Of a stretch of DNA of 64,000 bases, positions 1 through 6,298 are shown in pieces. Where the stretch lies: positions 1 through 64,000 of the forward strand of contig SUUX01000003.1 of NCBI GenBank assembly GCA_015062305.1, in the 5' to 3' direction. The DNA comes from Alphaproteobacteria bacterium (GTDB taxonomy: Bacteria; Pseudomonadota; Alphaproteobacteria; RF32; CAG-239). Every line of letters starts with the position of its first letter. Position 1 is the first letter of the stretch. The notes under the pieces were generated by a model. That model worked only from the letters and a program-made list of their open reading frames with translations, did not search any database and was not told the DNA's origin. Position numbers and translations under genes: made by a program.

Positions 1-137
1 GAACCGGGAAAATTTATAACAAAAATTTCTCTATCTTGATTGAGAGATTCAACAACATTTCCAGAATCATCATAAAACCTGGTTTTTCCTATAAAATTTG
101 TTTCTTCGTTTTGTTTTTCGTTGTTATATTCAATCAT
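1..137 (-). CDS. 5' end of an unidentified gene, cut by the window edge
   Basis: An open frame starts at an ATG at 137 on the minus strand and runs off the left edge (45 codons visible). It begins MIEYNNEKQNEE and continues with IGKTRFYDDSGNVVESL. The FYDDSGNVV stretch resembles a beta-hairpin repeat, but the fragment is too short to assign. It is transcribed divergently from the repeat protein that starts at 284. Confidence 0.45.
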   Translation of the reverse strand, partial: MIEYNNEKQNEETNFIGKTRFYDDSGNVVESLNQDREIFVINFPG

Positions 138-283
138 TATTAATGTTCCGATATTTTATCATACATAAATTTATGATATCATATTATTTGTATAAAATAT
201 ATAATTAAAGTTTATAAACCAAACTTTTTTCTTTGTTTTTTCGTTATATGGCCTGTAAGATGATGATATTAGGAGATGTTTTT

Positions 284-685
284 ATGCGATATGTAGTTGC
301 TTTGATTTGTATGCTTTTTGCCGGCTCGGCTTGGGCTGATATGCGTTGCTCTACCAACTCTTTGGGGGTTACAACTTGTAAGGATAGTGACGGTCGGGTT
401 ATCAAATCTCGCACAAATTCACTCGGTGTAACGACTTATACCGATAATAAAGGAAATAAAGTAAAAGCAAGAACCAACTCTTTGGGTACAACAACCTATA
501 CCGGTAGCGATGGTACAAGAGGAACAGCAAGGACAAATTCGCTTGGGACGACTACTTATAAGGATAATAAAGGCAACACTATAAAAGCTCGTACAAATTC
601 ATTGGGCGTTACAACCTACACCGACCAAAACGGCAAGAAAACCAAATGTAGGACTAATTCATTAGGTGTTACAAGATGTGGTTAA
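284..685 (+). CDS. Exported protein built of 20-residue RTNSLG repeats
   Basis: 133 residues. The frame opens at 233, but the ATG at 284 is preferred because AGGAGAT lies at 271 and the protein then begins with a clean signal peptide (MRYVVALICMLFAGSAWA). The mature part is about five and a half tandem repeats of 20 residues, each starting RTNSLGVTTYT or close to it, followed by a variable DNKGN-type turn and a basic end. The first and last repeats carry Cys in place of Tyr or Lys, so the array may be closed by a disulfide (inference). Function is unknown; a periplasmic or surface beta-repeat protein is likely. Confidence 0.75.
   Translation: MRYVVALICMLFAGSAWADMRCSTNSLGVTTCKDSDGRVIKSRTNSLGVTTYTDNKGNKVKARTNSLGTTTYTGSDGTRGTARTNSLGTTTYKDNKGNTIKARTNSLGVTTYTDQNGKKTKCRTNSLGVTRCG
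345..681 (+). repeat. 60-bp coding tandem repeat array
   Basis: The DNA repeats with a 60-bp period. Synonymous codons differ between units (for example different codons in ACNAAYTC), so the repeat is kept at protein level. There are no spacers, which rules out CRISPR. Confidence 0.8.
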
Positions 686-701
686 AAGGATAAATTTTTT
701 A

Positions 702-1016
702 TTATTTTCTATTCTTATCCCAATCTTTTATATGAAAATCGAGAGAATCTTGAGTTGTTATTTCCATAAAATTATCATCCCATCGTAAAGCTTCATCTAT
801 ATCGTAATCAACAGAAATCCACTTTCCTTTACCTTTATAAAACTCAACAATACCTTCATCATCTCTACGATATACACCTGCACCGCTATAATATTTGTAT
901 TTTTCATCTTCAAACATTTTGCCAACCTCAGTAGAATACATCGCAGCCTTTATATGAGTAGGACATTTTATTTTACTTATTTTTTGTTTTATTTGCTTTA
1001 CGTCATAATTTTTCAT
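702..1016 (-). CDS. Orphan 104-aa protein under a SAM-I-like riboswitch
   Basis: The frame opens at 1106, but the upstream part lies inside a structured leader. The ATG at 1016 has a strong ribosome binding site (AAAGGAGAAG, about 3 bases upstream), giving 104 residues starting MKNYDVKQIKQKISKI. The protein is charged and soluble, with a basic N-terminus (KIKCPTHIKAAMYS) and an acidic aromatic C-terminal half. No family is recognised. The leader contains the conserved blocks of a SAM-I aptamer, so expression probably responds to S-adenosylmethionine. A methionine or SAM role is therefore possible, but nothing in the protein itself shows it. Confidence 0.6.
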   Translation of the reverse strand: MKNYDVKQIKQKISKIKCPTHIKAAMYSTEVGKMFEDEKYKYYSGAGVYRRDDEGIVEFYKGKGKWISVDYDIDEALRWDDNFMEITTQDSLDFHIKDWDKNRK

Positions 1017-1041
1017 AATCTTCTCCTTTACAGTTAAATAT

Positions 1042-1178
1042 TGCCTAAAAGAGAAGAAAGAAAACCCATCGTTCACGATAGGTTTAGAAAGTTTCCCATC
1101 GTTCAAGCATTAGCACCGTGCATCTTGTCGGTTGCTGTGTGGTCTTTGGGCTTGTCCCTCGCACACTCTTTATAGGCA
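1042..1178 (-). promoter_or_regulatory. SAM-I (S-box)-type riboswitch
   Basis: Read on the minus strand, the leader has the SAM-I blocks in order and spacing: TATAAAGAG (about 1167-1175), GAGGGA (1155-1160) followed by GCCC, GCAACC (1130-1135) and GGTGCTAA (1110-1117). The 5' TGCCTA (1173-1178) pairs exactly with TAGGCA (1042-1047), a candidate P1. A stable hairpin (AAACCTATCG/CGATGGGTTT, 1062-1085) lies in the P4 position. The purine-rich SD at 1019-1029 can pair over 11 bases with a pyrimidine run at 1047-1057, so control may be translational. The family's usual targets are methionine and SAM genes; here the target is an orphan protein. P3 and the exact ends are uncertain. Confidence 0.72.
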
Positions 1179-1211
1179 TTTTCATCGTAACAAATATCTG
1201 ATATATATGCA

Positions 1212-1217
1212 ATTATA
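1212..1217 (-). promoter_or_regulatory. Candidate -10 box of the riboswitch transcript
   Basis: TATAAT on the minus strand lies about 35 bases before the first riboswitch helix. No good -35 hexamer is found at 16-18 bases, so this is a weak call. Confidence 0.3.
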
Positions 1218-1291
1218 AATTTGTATTTTATTGCAAATTAATAATTTATTAGATACTATCTTAAAATCAAAAACAGACAAAGTAGGTTAAT

Positions 1292-2452
1292 ATGGAAAAG
1301 CAAGACCAAGAAGCACTAAAGAATTTTCTTTTAGATATAAATTGCTTAGATGAGCTTCAAAAATGGGAAAATCACTTCAATTTATTTGATGTTCTAAAAA
1401 TATGCAAAACAGAGATAAGGCATAGCAATGTCTTATCTTGGTTATTAAATCCAAATGAAAATCATAATTTAGGCGACACTTTCATTAAGAAAGTTTTTCA
1501 AGAGTTTATAAAAAATCAACCTAGCGCCAATAAAGAGGTTATGCAGTTATTGTTGATGGATTTCTATAGCTTTTCTGTATATAGAGAATGGAAAAATATA
1601 GATATTTTGCTTGTTTCTGATGATGAGAAGTTAGTAATTGCGATAGAAAATAAGGTTGGTTCTCATGAACACGATAATCAATTAAATCGTTATAAAGAAA
1701 TTCTAAATAAAGAATTTCCCAAATATAAGAAGATATTGATATATTTAACTCCAGATGGCGAAGAGCCCAGTGATGATGATTGGAGTGTTCTAACTTATGA
1801 AAGTATTGTTGAAAATTTAGAGATTATCAGAAAAAATGCAACATTATCAACCGATGTGGCATTGATGATTGATAATTATATTGAAGTTATAAGGAGAGAT
1901 ATTATGGAAGATAAAGAGCTTATTGAGATTTGTAACAAAATATATAATAAGCACAAAAAAGCCTTAGACTTAATTTTTGAATACAGAATAGACCCATCTC
2001 AAGCTTCTAGCATTGTGCGAGATATTTTGCAAGAAATGGCTGATGAAGGCAAAATAATATATGATAATGCAAAAACTAGTACATATATTCGTTTTTATAC
2101 CAAAGAAATGAATCAGCTTCTTCCTAATTTGATTGGTAAGAAAAGTTCATGGGGTAATGAGCATTGCTATGCTTATGAATTTAAGATGATGAATGGTAAA
2201 TTCAGATTGGCTTGTGTTTTAACGGCAAAGAATCTTCCAGATACAACCGCAGAAACAATGCGCAAAATTGTACATTTAGAAAGACCGGCAAAGGAAAATT
2301 TAGATTTTCAATGGTTATCACTACATTTGAAAAAGCACAATATTTCAGAGGATTGTGACGATAATGAAAAGATAATTTCAACTGTTAAGAGTGCTATAAA
2401 TAGCCTTTTATCCTGGGAAAAGGATATAATTAGTAAGATTGGAATTAAATGA
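1292..2452 (+). CDS. PD-(D/E)XK nuclease superfamily protein (PDDEXK_4 type)
   Basis: 386 residues. The N-terminal third carries the family signature TEIRHSNVLSWLLNPNENHNLGD. It is followed by REWKNIDILLV and VIAIENKVGSHEHDNQL, which give the D...ExK nuclease core (Asp in NIDILL, Glu-Asn-Lys in IENKV). Proteins of this family occur in restriction and defence loci. The C-terminal 190 residues are less conserved and may be a specificity or partner domain. The stop overlaps the ATG of the next gene by four bases (ATGA), so the two are translationally coupled. Nuclease activity is likely from motifs; the target is unknown. Confidence 0.8.
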   Translation: MEKQDQEALKNFLLDINCLDELQKWENHFNLFDVLKICKTEIRHSNVLSWLLNPNENHNLGDTFIKKVFQEFIKNQPSANKEVMQLLLMDFYSFSVYREWKNIDILLVSDDEKLVIAIENKVGSHEHDNQLNRYKEILNKEFPKYKKILIYLTPDGEEPSDDDWSVLTYESIVENLEIIRKNATLSTDVALMIDNYIEVIRRDIMEDKELIEICNKIYNKHKKALDLIFEYRIDPSQASSIVRDILQEMADEGKIIYDNAKTSTYIRFYTKEMNQLLPNLIGKKSSWGNEHCYAYEFKMMNGKFRLACVLTAKNLPDTTAETMRKIVHLERPAKENLDFQWLSLHLKKHNISEDCDDNEKIISTVKSAINSLLSWEKDIISKIGIK

Positions 2453-3222
2453 TGGTAATAAACGTATATCCTAGCGAATCTGAATGGATAACAGAGCTTA
2501 TTCCTGCTATTTTAGGTGCTGTTGTTGGTGGATTGTTTGCTTTTTGGGGGGCTAATAAAGCAACAAGGATGGCGCATAAAAATAATTTAGATATTATAGA
2601 AAAGAAAAACAAGGAACTTGAAAATGCTGTAATATTATCGATAGGAGAAGAGTTAAGAGGACTGTTCGATATATATCATAAAGAGTTTTCAATCTTATTT
2701 AATTCTTTAAAAGAGCAATTTTTCTTAACAACGTATTATAAAATAACATTAGACCCTTTTGTTGTATATAAAGCCAATGCTGATAAAATAGGCATTATTT
2801 CAGATGATGAATTGAGAAATAATATTATAAAAATATATACATTTTTGGGTAAGTTTATAGAGCAATTAAAAATTTATGATACTAGTTTTAATAATCTGTG
2901 CTGTAAACGAGCATCTGTTTTAGGGGAGATTAATGGAACGGATTTTAACGCTAAAATACTAGCAAATCTTAATACTCAAAATATTATTGAAATGTTACGA
3001 GATTATATTCGTGTAAAGTATAATAATGATAGGAACGCGATATCAGAAGAAACCGATTTGAAAATATATGATTTTTTACAAAATGACCACGCTGAAACAG
3101 AAAATTTGCACTTTCAGTCTGTGGAATTAAAAAACATTTATGAAAAAATTATAGAATTAAATGGTTTGATTCAAAAAGATATTGAACTACTAAGCCTAAG
3201 AAATAAAACCACCACTTCATAA
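2449..3222 (+). CDS. Membrane-anchored coiled-coil protein paired with the nuclease
   Basis: 257 residues, start overlapping the nuclease stop (an ATG at 2452 is also possible). One transmembrane helix near the N-terminus (ELIPAILGAVVGGLFAFWG) is followed by a helical, charged cytoplasmic region that looks partly coiled-coil. No family name is recognised. Coupling to a PD-(D/E)XK protein fits a two-gene unit with a membrane sensor or effector (inference). The terminator starts within the last codons. Confidence 0.65.
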   Translation: MMVINVYPSESEWITELIPAILGAVVGGLFAFWGANKATRMAHKNNLDIIEKKNKELENAVILSIGEELRGLFDIYHKEFSILFNSLKEQFFLTTYYKITLDPFVVYKANADKIGIISDDELRNNIIKIYTFLGKFIEQLKIYDTSFNNLCCKRASVLGEINGTDFNAKILANLNTQNIIEMLRDYIRVKYNNDRNAISEETDLKIYDFLQNDHAETENLHFQSVELKNIYEKIIELNGLIQKDIELLSLRNKTTTS

Positions 3223-3236
3223 AAAGTAGTGGTTTT
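3205..3236 (+). terminator. Rho-independent terminator of the nuclease/membrane-protein pair
   Basis: AAAACCACCACTT pairs with AAGTAGTGGTTTT with one mismatch, and the 3' arm ends in TTTT. It overlaps the stop codon of the upstream gene. Confidence 0.7.
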
Positions 3237-3421
3237 GCAGGAGAACTTGTTGTTTAGTGGGCTTATTCCTTATAAATCACTGCACCATTGTCTAAAAGCA
3301 AATTAGCTATATCTATTTCAATTCGTTCTAAAGCGATGGGAATTCCTATTGCACTTTTTTTTATTTTAAGTGAGTTAAATCCCTTTGATTTCCTTATGCT
3401 TGCTATAAGCCTTAAAAATCA

Positions 3422-3448
3422 AGGGTTAGCAAAAAATTTTGCCAACCC
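3422..3448 (-). terminator. Terminator hairpin behind the outer tRNA-Leu remnant
   Basis: On the minus strand, AGGGTTGGCAAAA and TTTTGCTAACCCT form a stem just downstream of the tRNA 3' end copy at 3458-3473. Its place suggests it is the original tRNA-Leu terminator left behind by island insertion (inference). Confidence 0.55.
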
Positions 3449-3457
3449 TCTCCAAAT

Positions 3458-3473
3458 TGGTGCGCTAGGCCGG
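3458..3473 (-). repeat. Outer copy of the tRNA-Leu 3' end (att remnant)
   Basis: TGGTGCGCTAGGCCGG is identical to the 3' end of the tRNA-Leu gene at 27783. It marks an older attachment-site copy, about 150 bp outside the inner one, consistent with stepwise insertion at one tRNA. Confidence 0.7.
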
Positions 3474-3588
3474 CTTAGCTTCGCTGCACTGCGCTCATCA
3501 GCATAGCTGACCGCGATACCCCCGTATCGCTTTCGCTTGTAGTCAAACCGGCACCGTGCCGGTTCGATACTCTGTATATCATACCAAC

Positions 3589-3620
3589 AAAAAAACTCAC
3601 CGCAGGGGTGAGCTTTTTTA
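3589..3620 (-). terminator. Terminator hairpin behind the inner tRNA-Leu remnant
   Basis: On the minus strand, A-rich sequence, CTCACC, a short loop, GGTGAG and a run of T follow the tRNA 3' end copy at 3622-3642 directly. Confidence 0.65.
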
Positions 3621-3621
3621 T

Positions 3622-3642
3622 TGGTGCGCTAGGCCGGAATCG
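3622..3642 (-). repeat. attL: 21-bp copy of the tRNA-Leu 3' end
   Basis: Bases 3622-3642 are identical to 27783-27803, the T-loop and acceptor 3' part of tRNA-Leu including CCA. To the right the match stops (CACC instead of AACC), as expected for a crossover site. Together the two copies bound the island. Confidence 0.8.
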
Positions 3643-3718
3643 CACCAAATTCTTTCAAATCCCTTGAAATACTTGGATTTTCTCAATTTTCAAAATGGGC
3701 ATTTTGCAAAATGCAATA

Positions 3719-3788
3719 CAGTTTGCTATACACTTTTTTCTTATTTATTATTTTGTCGTACATTATCTAAAAAGTACATAGCAAACTG
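3719..3788. repeat. Inverted repeat near attL, possible integrase arm sites
   Basis: CAGTTTGCTAT (3719-3729) and ATAGCAAACTG (3778-3788) form a perfect 11-bp inverted repeat. Almost the same sequence (ATACAGTTTGCCATACAC) occurs beside the other end, in the first codons of the integrase near 27620-27640. This pattern fits arm-type binding sites at both ends (inference). Confidence 0.4.
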
Positions 3789-3847
3789 AAGTATTTTATT
3801 TACAAAGTGTAATTTTCTAGAAATTGCTTGGTTTTTATAATTTTTTC

Positions 3848-5149
3848 TTATCCGATTATTTGATTAATGTTTTCAATTAAGTAAAGAGGAATATCATACA
3901 AACCATCATTTACCTTAAAATCAGCAAGAGAAGTTCGAATTGATTTTATAGGATTGTATTTTTCCTTATAAACAGCAAGACTACGAGCTTTTAAGTTAAT
4001 TCCTGCTTTTACTTCTACCGGTATAACAAAATCTTCTTTTTGAATAACAAAATCAATTTCAGATGTCCGACCAGCCCAATAATATACAGGTGCATTATCT
4101 ATTGTTTTTAATTGTTGTAATACATATTGTTCTGTAAGAGCTCCTTTAAACTCTTCAAATATACGGTTCCCTTCAAGCAAAGCTTTGGCAGGAAGTAAAC
4201 TTTTAGCACAAAGAAGTCCTACATCAATCATATAAAGTTTAAAAAAGCTTCTGTCTTCATATCCTGATAAAGGAAGATCAGGTTTAGAAATTTTTGTAAC
4301 AGGATAGATTAAACCTGTTTTCTCAAGCCATGTTAAAGCATTTTCAAATTCAGCAGCTCTGGCACCTGCTTTAACTTGTCCATATACAAATTTTTGATTT
4401 TCTTTTGCTATTTGAGACGGAATAGCATTCCAAATCATCTCAACTTTGGCTTCATCTTGTTTGCTTATATGTTTACTAAAATCGCTTTCATAAGATCTTA
4501 AAAGGTTGTTTTGAATAGTTCTTACTTCTGTGAAATCATGATTTTGTGCAAAACTTGCAACAGCTTCTGGCATGCCTCCAACAAATAAATATTGTTTTAA
4601 GAAGTCCTCATACTTAGTTTTAAAATTCTTAATTAGTTCAAAATCGCCATTTTTTAGTGTTTTGCGAAAATCTTCTTCGCCAATAGCATCTAAAAACTCA
4701 TAAAAAGACATTGGAACAATATCTATAAATTCAACTTTTCCAACCGGAAATGATTGTCCATGATGAGTTAATGCAACACCCAACAAGCTACCTGCAGCAA
4801 TAATGTGATATTCCGGTACTTGCTCATAAAAATATTTTAAAGAATTAAGAGCATTAGGATTTTCTTGGATTTCATCAAAAATAATTAATGTATCATTAGG
4901 TGTTATTTGTGTTCCGGATTCCAGAGATAAACCAATTAAAAGACGTTTTACATCCATATCTTTTGCAAATAGGTTTTGCATATTTTCGTTTTTATCAAAA
5001 TTTATGTATGCAGTTTTAGCATATTCCTGTTTTCCAAATTCTTTCATCAACCAAGTTTTACCAACCTGTCTAGCACCTTGTAAAACCAAAGGTTTATGAC
5101 CTGTTTTGTTTTTCCACTTAACTAATTGATTAAAAACAGTTCTTTTCAT
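3848..5149 (-). CDS. AAA_14/DUF4143 family ATPase
   Basis: 433 residues from the ATG at 5149 (GGAG nearby); a longer frame from 5182 lacks a good binding site. The N-terminal AAA domain has Walker A in LVLQGARQVGKTWLM, Walker B in LIIFDEIQENP and a sensor region IIAAGSLLGV. The C-terminal half is the DUF4143 part, ending in a nuclease-like fold (EIDFVIQKEDFVIPVEVKAG). The family is widespread in bacteria and archaea with no firm role; toxin, defence or selfish-gene roles have been proposed. It lies just inside attL behind tandem repeats that may be its operator. Confidence 0.85.
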   Translation of the reverse strand: MKRTVFNQLVKWKNKTGHKPLVLQGARQVGKTWLMKEFGKQEYAKTAYINFDKNENMQNLFAKDMDVKRLLIGLSLESGTQITPNDTLIIFDEIQENPNALNSLKYFYEQVPEYHIIAAGSLLGVALTHHGQSFPVGKVEFIDIVPMSFYEFLDAIGEEDFRKTLKNGDFELIKNFKTKYEDFLKQYLFVGGMPEAVASFAQNHDFTEVRTIQNNLLRSYESDFSKHISKQDEAKVEMIWNAIPSQIAKENQKFVYGQVKAGARAAEFENALTWLEKTGLIYPVTKISKPDLPLSGYEDRSFFKLYMIDVGLLCAKSLLPAKALLEGNRIFEEFKGALTEQYVLQQLKTIDNAPVYYWAGRTSEIDFVIQKEDFVIPVEVKAGINLKARSLAVYKEKYNPIKSIRTSLADFKVNDGLYDIPLYLIENINQIIG

Positions 5150-5165
5150 AATTTTCTCCAAAATT

Positions 5166-5285
5166 ACATTTTTTTGCAACATAAATCAGGTGCATTTTTA
5201 CACTTTTTGCAAGATAAATATAATATATATTTACATTTTTTGCAACATAAATTAAGTGCATTTTTACACTTTTTGCAAGATAAAA
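5166..5285. repeat. Tandem direct repeats upstream of the AAA_14/DUF4143 gene
   Basis: Two copies of a roughly 52-bp block (5166-5218 and 5233-5285) differ at only a few positions. Each holds TTTTTTGCAACATAAAT, then GTGCATTTTTACAC, then TTTTTGCAAGATAAA. GTG and CAC form a small dyad inside each copy. The array directly precedes the minus-strand gene, so a repeated operator or promoter element is likely. Confidence 0.65.
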
Positions 5286-5460
5286 TGAAAAATATAGGTA
5301 AAACAAGCATGCTCATTTGATTTTGCATAATTTAATTATATCGTTTTTAATATAAAAGTACGCAAAAAAAATGAGTGCAAAATCAACTTTTTTACTAATA
5401 TTTTACTGGTTTTTCAGAGCGTTGGCTCTATATTTTGTAAAAAATTAGCTTGTTTGATGT

Positions 5461-5488
5461 AACTTTTAACATAATTGAGTTAAAAGTT
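5461..5488 (+). repeat. 28-bp island palindrome, copy 1
   Basis: AACTTTTAAC, eight spacer bases (ATAATTGA), then GTTAAAAGTT: a perfect 10-bp inverted repeat. Related copies lie at 20700, 22287 and 25735, all inside the island and all non-coding. Confidence 0.7.
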
Positions 5489-5500
5489 GAGATTATATAC

Positions 5501-5659
5501 TTATAACTCTTTATTTTCTTCATTGTTTTCAATTGTTGCTTCAGTTAATGTTGTATAGAAATCTATTAAACAATTAGCCATTTCATTGAGCTCTATATCC
5601 GTAAAACCGGGATACAAAGCTCTTAACTCATTTTTGAGTTGGTTATAAGTATCAGTCAT
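5501..5659 (-). CDS. 52-aa hypothetical protein
   Basis: A short frame from ATG 5659 to TAA 5501 reads MTDTYNQLKNELRALYPG and then FTDIELNEMANCLIDFYTTL, with an acidic tail. The sequence is amphipathic helix-like and has normal amino-acid use, which favours a real gene. No clear ribosome binding site is visible and no family is recognised. The gaps on either side (5286-5500 and 5660-5818) hold only the palindrome and AT-rich sequence. Confidence 0.45.
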   Translation of the reverse strand: MTDTYNQLKNELRALYPGFTDIELNEMANCLIDFYTTLTEATIENNEENKEL

Positions 5660-5818
5660 GTTTAATAGAAGTGAGGATTTGAGAGAATTCTACTAAATTT
5701 TTTTAATTAATTTTCTATTTCTAATTTTGAGAAGCAAAAGATACAAAAAACAACTTATGTTTTTATATGACACAAGCTGTTGGGATGTGGTTAGTTATAA
5801 AATTTTGCTATTTTGTAA

Positions 5819-6169
5819 TCAATGATTTAAAGTAACGTTATCTTTTGCAAATCGGAGCTCAATTTGACCGGATTGCATAAAAGGCAGCAATTTATTGATA
5901 TCAACATATTTGAGATAAGTTTTTCTTGAATGAAACACCACCGCTTGTTTGGTTTTATTACGTTTAAGATAGTCAACAAGCTTGTTCATACAGTCTTTTT
6001 CATAAGATTTTATGCCGGAAGTTTCAAAAAAGACGTCAACAATGTGCAAATTCTTTCTTTTACAATATTGAAGCATCTCAGCGAACTGTTTAGCAACTTC
6101 ATTCACTCCACCGCAGGAAAACAAAACAGCTTCTTTGGGATTTATGGTTTCTGTTATCAGGTTGTTCAT
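5819..6169 (-). CDS. Resolvase-fold-like protein without the catalytic serine
   Basis: 116 residues, with AGGA ahead of the ATG at 6169. The order AVLFSCGGVNEVAKQFAEMLQYCKRKNLHIVDVF..., then KLVDYLKRNKTKQAVVFHS, follows the pattern of a serine-recombinase N-terminal domain (beta strand, helix, YC-rich strand, helix, then a strand ending in a VV-hydrophobic motif). The canonical R-x-S at the first strand is replaced by SCG and no DNA-binding domain follows, so it is unlikely to be an active recombinase. It may be a regulator derived from one (inference). It lies next to the cysteine desulfurase on the same strand. Confidence 0.5.
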   Translation of the reverse strand: MNNLITETINPKEAVLFSCGGVNEVAKQFAEMLQYCKRKNLHIVDVFFETSGIKSYEKDCMNKLVDYLKRNKTKQAVVFHSRKTYLKYVDINKLLPFMQSGQIELRFAKDNVTLNH

Positions 6170-6298
6170 TGTTTAAGGTCCTATATAATGTGTTTATTAT
6201 ATAGAACTTTTAATGTGCAATAATCTGCCATATTATCATTATTCAGTTTATAATTTTCTAAAAATATATTTTTATCATAGTGTTATATATGCTGATGG

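Noticed and set aside
345..681. Regular 60-bp repeats that might look like a CRISPR array
   Set aside because: Repeats are contiguous, without spacers, in frame, and vary at silent positions; they encode a protein repeat.
3288..3789. Two short plus-strand open frames (3288-3506 and 3556-3789)
   Set aside because: They run across the tRNA remnants and terminator hairpins, lack ribosome binding sites and have no protein-like composition.
5166..5285. Repeats upstream of the AAA_14/DUF4143 gene as a mini-CRISPR
   Set aside because: Only two long copies, AT-rich, not palindromic at the ends, and placed in a promoter. No cas gene in the window.
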